Positions 1 through 4,600 of a DNA stretch of 6,172 nt are shown here, piece by piece; position 1 is the stretch's first letter, and every line of letters begins with the position of its first letter. The notes beneath the pieces were generated by a model. That model was not told where the DNA came from and searched no databases. It saw nothing but the letters and a program-made list of their open reading frames with translations. Both the position numbers and the translations under genes were made by a program. The stretch is from CAZGOM01 sp964527265 (GTDB lineage: Bacteria; Planctomycetota; Phycisphaerae; Phycisphaerales; Phycisphaeraceae), in NCBI GenBank assembly GCA_964527265.1, contig CAZGOM010000270.1, positions 1 to 6,172 on the forward strand, in the 5' to 3' direction.

Positions 1-893
1 CGGAAGTGGTGCCGGTGAGGCCGGGCGGGAGCGTGCTGCACACGACGCAGCATCGTTTGCGGGAGAAGACATTTTTGAGCTCCAATGGCTTTCCAGTGAC
101 GCGTTATGAAGCGGTGCGGACCCTGGAGGAATTGAAGGGCGCGATTGGGCGGATCGGGTGCCCAGGCGTGCTAAAGACGGCGGGATGGGGGTATGACGGG
201 AAGGGTCAGAGCAAGATTTTTTCGCTGGCGGATGCGGAGGGGGCGTGGAAGAAGCTGGGGACGGGCGAGGCGATCCTGGAAGCGATGGTGGATTTTTCGT
301 GCGAGGTGTCGGTTGTGGCGGCTCGGGGCGTGGATGGGAGCTTTGCGCATTTTGGGGTGATTCAGAATGCGCATGCGAACCACATCCTGGATGTGTCGAT
401 TGCACCGGCGCCGGTAAGCGCGAAGGTGTTTAAGGAGGCGATTGAGATTTCGCGGGGGATCCTGGAGAAGCTGGATGTGGTGGGGCTGCTGTGCGTGGAG
501 TTCTTTTTGACGAAGAAGGATGAACTGGTGGTGAATGAGCTTGCGCCCAGGCCGCATAATTCGGGGCATCTGACGTTTGATGCGTGCGTGACGTGCCAGT
601 TTGAGCAGCAGGTGCGGGCAATTTGCGGGCTGCCGCTGGGCTCGACGGAGTATTACAGGCCGGCGGCGATGGCGAATCTTCTGGGGGATGTGTGGCCTGC
701 AGGGGGCGGGCAGCCGGACTGGGCGGCGGCGCTGCGGGACCCGGATGTGAAACTGCATCTGTACGGCAAGGCGCAGGCGCGGCCGGGGCGCAAGATGGGG
801 CATCTGACGGCGCTGGCGTCTACGGTGGAAGAGGCGGCGGCGAAGGTGGTAAAGGCGCGGGAGGCGCTGATGAGGAGAGGGTCTGGGGTCTAA
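1..893 (+). CDS. purK: N5-carboxyaminoimidazole ribonucleotide synthase PurK (5'-truncated by window edge)
   Basis: PurK is the cytoplasmic ATP-grasp enzyme that joins bicarbonate to 5-aminoimidazole ribonucleotide using ATP, giving N5-CAIR for PurE in de novo purine synthesis. The frame is open at base 1 (first full codon at 3), so the GTG at 6 is not a start; roughly the first 90-100 residues, the AIR/Rossmann-like N-domain, lie outside. Visible family hallmarks in order: VLKTAGWGYDGKGQ, the glycine-rich ATP-grasp loop; ILEAMVDFSCEVSVVAAR; the active-site block NELAPRPHNSGHLT followed by DACVTCQFEQQVRAICGLPLG; AAMANLLGDVW; and the C-terminal LYGK...RPGRKMGHLTA. The NE..PRPHNSGH block provides metal/phosphate-binding residues in this family and looks intact, as does the C-terminus, which ends at TAA 891-893. 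PurE is not in the window, and mobile-element debris begins shortly downstream. PurT and other ATP-grasp ligases are less likely because the NSGH and RKMGH blocks are typical of PurK. The assignment is very secure. Confidence 0.96.
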   Translation, partial: EVVPVRPGGSVLHTTQHRLREKTFLSSNGFPVTRYEAVRTLEELKGAIGRIGCPGVLKTAGWGYDGKGQSKIFSLADAEGAWKKLGTGEAILEAMVDFSCEVSVVAARGVDGSFAHFGVIQNAHANHILDVSIAPAPVSAKVFKEAIEISRGILEKLDVVGLLCVEFFLTKKDELVVNELAPRPHNSGHLTFDACVTCQFEQQVRAICGLPLGSTEYYRPAAMANLLGDVWPAGGGQPDWAAALRDPDVKLHLYGKAQARPGRKMGHLTALASTVEEAAAKVVKAREALMRRGSGV

Positions 894-1015
894 AGTGAGG
901 TCGTAGAAAGATTGGTTATCCCATGCGTTTGGGTCAATCGATTTAGACCAAGATTGACAAAGATTTCAAGAGATTCACACAATAGAGTTCTCCACTTTTC
1001 ACGGACAGTGTTGCC
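894..1015. other. Intergenic spacer downstream of purK with a weak inverted repeat
   Basis: This spacer is noticeably richer in A+T than either flanking gene. It contains a perfect 7-bp inverted repeat, GTCAATC at 933-939 and GATTGAC at 952-958, separated by 12 bases. CCCA/TGGG at 920-923/930-933 could form a competing short stem. No T-run follows, so it is not a convincing intrinsic terminator for purK. TTGACA occurs at 954-959, but no acceptable -10 hexamer lies 16-18 bases downstream. I see no gene here. Confidence 0.35.
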
Positions 1016-1071
1016 AAGGAGCAGTCATGAGCTATCACCTGGTTGATGTTGATAGCCGGTGGATCTGGTGA
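1016..1071 (+). other. Ribosome-binding site plus 14-codon mini-ORF; possible start remnant of a transposase gene
   Basis: AAGGAG at 1016-1021 sits five bases before an ATG at 1027, the best Shine-Dalgarno/start pairing in the intergenic region. The frame reads MSYHLVDVDSRWIW and stops with TGA at 1069-1071. A one-base change of frame near 1059 would carry translation into the OrfA helix-turn-helix piece that begins at the next feature. This may therefore be the original start of a now frameshifted insertion-sequence gene. However, the first 11 residues do not look clearly like an IS3 OrfA N-terminus, so chance or a recombination joint is also possible. Confidence 0.3.
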
Positions 1072-1196
1072 TTAAAGAAGGCTACACGCTGCGGGAAGCG
1101 GCGCAGGCGCAGAACATCAACAGCCACACGCTTCATGAGTGGGTCAAGAAGGAGCGCCGGGGTGAGGAGCCCGCGCGTGAGAACGCGCGGATCCGT
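1059..1196 (+). pseudogene. IS3-type transposase OrfA fragment (helix-turn-helix portion only)
   Basis: The frame reads VDLVIKEGYTLREAAQAQ then NINSHTLHEWVKKERRGEE and PARENARIR. This is the typical helix-turn-helix of IS3-family OrfA (HTH_Tnp_1-like): a helix ending in a Leu-Val-Ile run, 'EGYTLREAAQ', 'N-x-x-x-x-T-L-x-x-W-V-K', then the start of the leucine-zipper segment 'ENARIR'. OrfA is usually about 90-100 residues and binds the element's terminal repeats before the DDE OrfB acts. Here only ~46 residues remain. An in-frame TAG at 1053-1055 cuts off the N-terminus, and after ARIR the sequence changes to unrelated intron-derived coding sequence. No OrfB, DDE motif or clear terminal inverted repeats are visible. 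It is a dead remnant. The family call rests on motif recognition, and another IS with a similar HTH cannot be excluded. Confidence 0.68.
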
Positions 1197-1289
1197 GACG
1201 GCAAAGGACGGGCATGGGGTTGGCTTAAGCGAGTCGCAGAACGCCAGCCTCATCTGTACGTCCATTGGAAAGCGGGCTTCGCGCCTTAA
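1197..1289 (+). pseudogene. C-terminal tail of a group II intron reverse transcriptase/maturase
   Basis: The frame continues directly from the OrfA fragment as DGKGRAWGWLKRVAERQP then HLYVHWKAGFAP and stops at TAA 1287-1289. The pattern 'W-x-x-[VA]-x-x-x-x-P-x-L-[FY]-x-H-W' followed by a few residues is, as I recall it, a common C-terminal ending of bacterial group II intron-encoded proteins. Its position just upstream of domain V is where such a protein should end, because the IEP is encoded in domain IV. Only about 30 codons remain; the reverse transcriptase, X and HNH endonuclease domains are absent. The match is short, so the call depends heavily on the adjacent domain V. Confidence 0.6.
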
Positions 1290-1314
1290 CCAGAGGCGCA
1301 ACGACGGACAGCGG

Positions 1315-1348
1315 GAGCCGGATGAGTCGAGAGGCTCACGTCCGGTTC
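1315..1348 (+). ncRNA. Group II intron domain V (catalytic hairpin), intact
   Basis: The 34 bases fold exactly as domain V. An 8-bp lower stem pairs 1315-1322 with 1341-1348. A 2-nt CG bulge lies at 1339-1340. A 6-bp upper stem pairs 1323-1328 with 1333-1338, and the loop at 1329-1332 is the GNRA tetraloop GAGA. The catalytic triad AGC (1316-1318) is present with the expected G-U wobble opposite GTTC. Every diagnostic element is retained, including the canonical length, which is strong evidence despite the loss of the rest of the intron. In a full intron this hairpin binds the two catalytic metal ions. Confidence 0.93.
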
Positions 1349-1351
1349 TGA

Positions 1352-1391
1352 GAGGGCATGAGGGTGAAATAACCTTGCGCTACCCACCCAT
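1352..1391 (+). ncRNA. Probable group II intron domain VI and 3' splice site
   Basis: Immediately 3' of domain V, AGGGT (1361-1365) can pair with ACCTT (1372-1376) around the loop GAAATA. GGGC (1354-1357) can pair with the GC...CC near 1379-1384, leaving an unpaired A at 1382. That A is five to nine bases before the candidate intron ends, so it is a reasonable branch-point adenosine. The basal stem has several alternative registers. I am confident of the location but not of the exact pairing or of the last intron base. Confidence 0.6.
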
Positions 1392-1398
1392 GGCTACG

Positions 1399-1429
1399 GG
1401 CTGTCATCCCTTCGGGATTTAGACCAGCC
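1399..1429. repeat. Hairpin-forming element just downstream of the intron 3' end
   Basis: GGCTGTC (1399-1405) pairs with GA-C-CAGCC (1422-1429, one bulged C), and ATCCC (1406-1410) pairs with GGGAT (1414-1418) around the triloop TTC. Together they make a 12-bp interrupted stem. There is no T-run, so it is not a classic terminator. Read in one frame the DNA spells MATGCHPFGI before a stop. From memory, similar 'HPFGI'-like tails occur in many small hypothetical proteins annotated in planctomycetes, suggesting a repeated intergenic element rather than a gene. That recollection could not be checked here. Confidence 0.45.
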
Positions 1430-1444
1430 ATTTAGATGCGAAGG

Positions 1445-1502
1445 CCCTGGGGGCTGGGGTGGTGTGGGGTTGCCCTCATTTGAATGAGCGTGGCATCCAG
1501 GG
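1445..1502. other. G-rich tract and nested inverted repeats between intron remnant and promoter
   Basis: Bases 1449-1469 carry the tracts GGGGG, GGGG, GG and GGGG, separated by 1-3 bases, a candidate two-layer G-quadruplex on the plus strand. Immediately after, TGCC-CTCATT (1471-1480) and AATGAG-CGT-GGCA (1483-1495) form a hairpin with a 2-nt loop and a 3-nt bulge. CCCTGG (1445-1450) and CCAGGG (1497-1502) bracket the whole segment as an outer inverted repeat. No coding potential was recognised. Function is unknown; the compact nested symmetry suggests a mobile or structured intergenic element. Confidence 0.4.
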
Positions 1503-1542
1503 TTGAGAGTGGGCGTTGCGTGGGGAGATGAGCTGGATTTTG

Positions 1543-1570
1543 TTGACACTTGGTGGGGTTGAACTAGACT
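1543..1570 (+). promoter_or_regulatory. Predicted sigma70-type promoter of the giant surface-protein gene
   Basis: A perfect -35 hexamer TTGACA (1543-1548) is followed after a 16-bp spacer by TAGACT (1565-1570), which matches the -10 consensus TATAAT at four of six positions including the key first T, second A and last T. Transcription would start near 1577, giving an untranslated leader of about 60 bases before the ATG at 1639. It is placed and oriented correctly for the downstream gene. No operator-like repeats overlap it. Confidence 0.55.
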
Positions 1571-1638
1571 TTTGAGGTTGTCCAAGCAGCCGTTTGGCCC
1601 GCTGTTTTGTGATTTGCCGATAAAACTGGAAAACCAGC

Positions 1639-4600
1639 ATGCAAACGATGATGAATCGCACCGTGACGAAGGTGTCTGAGGGCTTTTTTTCGGGCATGGG
1701 GGGATTGGCGGCGCGGGTGAAGGCGTTTGCGCGGGGAGTGGGGTTGCGGCGAGCGGGGAGCCGGCGACCGGTGATGGAAGGGCTGGAGGGGAGGCAGCTT
1801 ATGACGCTGGCGCCGACGGGGCTGCCGGTGGCGTTGGCGGAGGCGGGGCTGAATCCGGCGGTGACGGTGGCGGGGGATGGTTCGTTCAATGTGGCGTGGA
1901 CGGGTTTCGACAGCGATTTCAGCGGGGTGTATGTGCAGCGGTTTGATGCGGCGGGGAAGGCGTTGGATAAGTCGCCGATTCTGGCGAATACGACAAGCAA
2001 GCTGCAGCAGTTTGATGCGGATATCGCGCGGTCGGGGGATGGGACGTTCATGGTGGTGTGGACGACGGTGTCGGAGGTGGCGGGCGAGGCGTTTGATGTG
2101 CGGGCACAGTTGTTCAACGCGGATGGGAGCAAGTCGGGCGGGGAGATCGTGGTGAACAGCGTGGCGCTGGGGAGCCAGAGCCAGGCGAGCGTGGCGGCGT
2201 TGCCGTCGACATCGAGCGCGGCGGGCAATGGGTTTGTGGTGACGTGGCTGAACGTGGATGGCGATGGGCAGAGCGTGCAGGGGCAGATTTATTCGCATGC
2301 GGGGGCAGCGGTGGGGAATGAGTTTAAGATCGATACGACGGTGGCGGAAGATGAGACGGTGATGTCGCCGAAGGTGGGTGCGGCGGACAACGGGTCGTTT
2401 GTGGTGACGTGGCAGCGGCACGTTGAGACGGGGAGCACGATGGGGATTTATGGGCAGCGGTTTGGGAGCGATGGGGTGAAGGCGGGGAATGAGTTTCAAG
2501 CCGCGTCGGGGTTGGTGAACTATGCGCAGGGTGCGGCGACGTTTCCGTCGTACGACATGGCGGTGGCGGGGGACGGGTACATCGTGGTGGCGTATGACAC
2601 GTATAACTTCGAGGGGCTCAACTGGGATGTGAATGCGCAGGTGATCACCAATGAGAATACGTCGGATTTTGGCGTGTTTACGGTGAACTCGACGGTGGCG
2701 GGGGACCAATACCACCCGTCGGCGACGTTCAAGGCGGATGGGACGATCCTGATGACATGGGAGGGATCGGCGGCGGTGATCGACAGCAAGGGGGGTGTGG
2801 TGGTGGCGCGGCGGTTTGTGGGGACGGGAATCGGCGGACCGGAGATTGTGATCAGCAGCAAGGGGGATGGGTTCACCCAGGGGCTTTACCCGCAGATCGG
2901 GGGGCACAGCGATGCCGGATTTACGGTGGTGTGGCAGGGGTTTGACGATGCGACGGGGCAGAACCCCAAGGTGTGGGCGCGTGTGGTGGAGGATGTGGTA
3001 ACCGGGCCCAGCGCGGTGGTGACGGGCAATGGGCTGGTGATCGCCAATGGGAGCACGGTTGCGGGTGCGAGCGATGGGACGGCGTTTGGGACGGTGAATC
3101 TGGGGGGACAGGAAGTGATGCACACGTTCAGAGTGGCCAACAACGGGACGCAGACGCTGGTGACCAGCAATCTGAAGGTGCCGACGGGGTTCCGGATTAT
3201 TGAGGGGCTGAGCCAGACGATCGCGGCGGGCGGATTTGATGAGTTCACGGTGGCGCTGGAGACGGCTGAAGCCAAGAGCCGAAACGGGCAGGTGAGCTTC
3301 GGGGTGAACATGGGGAACACGACGAGCTATGCGTTTTCGGTGAGCGGGCAGATACAGGCGTCGCCGGGGGATGGGGTGTACATCATCACGAAAAACTCGT
3401 CCAAGGCGGATCGGACGTTTATTGACCAGAACAACAACCGGGTGGTGTTCACGGTGACGGGGAACGGGGCGGCGAAGTTGACCACCGACCCGACGACACA
3501 TGCGTTTTTGTCGATTGAAATGACGGGGACGGATGCCAAGAGCAGCCTGGATATCAGTGTGTCGGCCAAGGGAAGCACGACGGGCAGGAACGGGACGGCC
3601 ACGGGGAACGGGACCGGCGCGGGATCGGTGGGGATGATTTCCGTGGCGGGGGGACTGTTGAAACTCACGGCCAAGGAGATGGCGCTGACGGGGGATTTCA
3701 CCGCGGGCGGCGCGATCAAGACCATCGTGCTGGGGAACGTCGGTTCCGGCGAGCAGCATGATTTCAAGCTGGGGGGCGCCAGCAAAGACAAGACGGACCT
3801 TAACCTGGGGACGGTGAAGGACATCACGTTCACCTCGACGGCGACGGTGGACACGCTTAAGGTGGTGCGGTGGGAAAACAACGTGGGCGGGGTGGATGTG
3901 ATCACGGCACCGGCGATTGGGACGCTGAAAGTGACGGGGATCAAGCAGACGGCGAAAGTGACGGGTGTGGAGGGGGATTTTGAGGCGTCACTGTCGCTTT
4001 CGGGCGGGGGGATCACTAAGCCGACGGTCAAAACGCTGGGGACACTGGAGATTGCCGGGGACCTGGCGGGCGGGGAGGGGGATTTTGTGAATGTGGCGGG
4101 GTATGTGGGATCGATTGTGGTGGGCGGGGATGTGACCAGCGCGCACATCATGCTGTCGGCGATCAACGGGGTGGCCAAGAGCGAAGGGAAACTGGGATCA
4201 CTGAGCGTGGGGGGTGTGGTGACGTTTGCGACAGTGGAGGCGTCAGGCGCGGTGGGGGCATTGAAGGTGTCGCAGTGGGATGAGGGGTGGATCAAGGCGC
4301 TGAGCGTGGCGAGCATCACGACCACCGGGAAGGTGGGAACGGTGGATGTGAGGGGACGGTTTGGCGCGGAGGTGACGGTGAATCCAGGGAATACGGTGAT
4401 CAAGGGAAATGCACTGGGAGCCGTGACGATTCAGGGCGTGCTGCTGGAGACGATGCTGACGGTGAATGGAAACGTGGGTGCGATCAGCGTGGGCGGGGTG
4501 AATGGATCGGCTATCTCAGTGACGGGGAAGATCGCGTCATTCACCAGCAGCGGGCAGGTGTTGGGAAGCTCAACGCTCAAGGCGGGGGGAGTGGTCGGGG

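Larger units (their letters stand above)
1197..1391 (+). mobile_element. 3'-end remnant of a group II intron (maturase tail, domain V, domain VI)
   Basis: This is the last ~195 bases of a group II self-splicing retro-element. In order it contains the C-terminal codons of the intron-encoded protein (stop at 1287-1289), a short domain IV tail, a canonical 34-nt domain V (1315-1348) and a domain VI-like hairpin leading to the probable 3' splice site. All of domains I-III, the EBS guide loops and nearly the whole reverse transcriptase are missing, so it cannot splice or move by itself. The left border is placed where OrfA similarity stops (about 1190-1205) and is approximate. The right border is either AC at 1386-1387 or AT at 1390-1391, since group II introns end in AY. 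Confidence 0.78.

Noticed and set aside
171..803. 210-codon minus-strand frame inside purK
   Set aside because: Overlaps a clear PurK frame entirely and is Arg/His/Pro-rich with no motif; a shadow.
933..958. Intrinsic terminator for purK
   Set aside because: The stem is only 7 bp, the loop 12 bases, and no run of T follows.
954..986. TTGACA at 954-959 as a promoter for the OrfA remnant
   Set aside because: No -10-like hexamer lies at 16-18 bases; the nearest candidates (ACAATA, AATAGA) are poorly matched and at wrong spacing.
1135..1422. 95-codon plus frame ending in MATGCHPFGI
   Set aside because: It crosses the OrfA fragment out of frame, then the intron RNA domains and the hairpin element. 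It is a by-product of non-coding sequence, not a gene.
894..1640. CRISPR array or tRNA gene in the intergenic region
   Set aside because: No regularly spaced identical repeats and no cloverleaf with a TPsiC-like arm were found on either strand by eye.
1564..3759. 731-codon minus-strand reading frame opposite the giant gene
   Set aside because: Its translation is an Arg/His/Pro-rich low-complexity string with no domain. It arises because the plus-strand gene almost never uses the codons that read as stops on the opposite strand. The plus frame has clear protein repeats.
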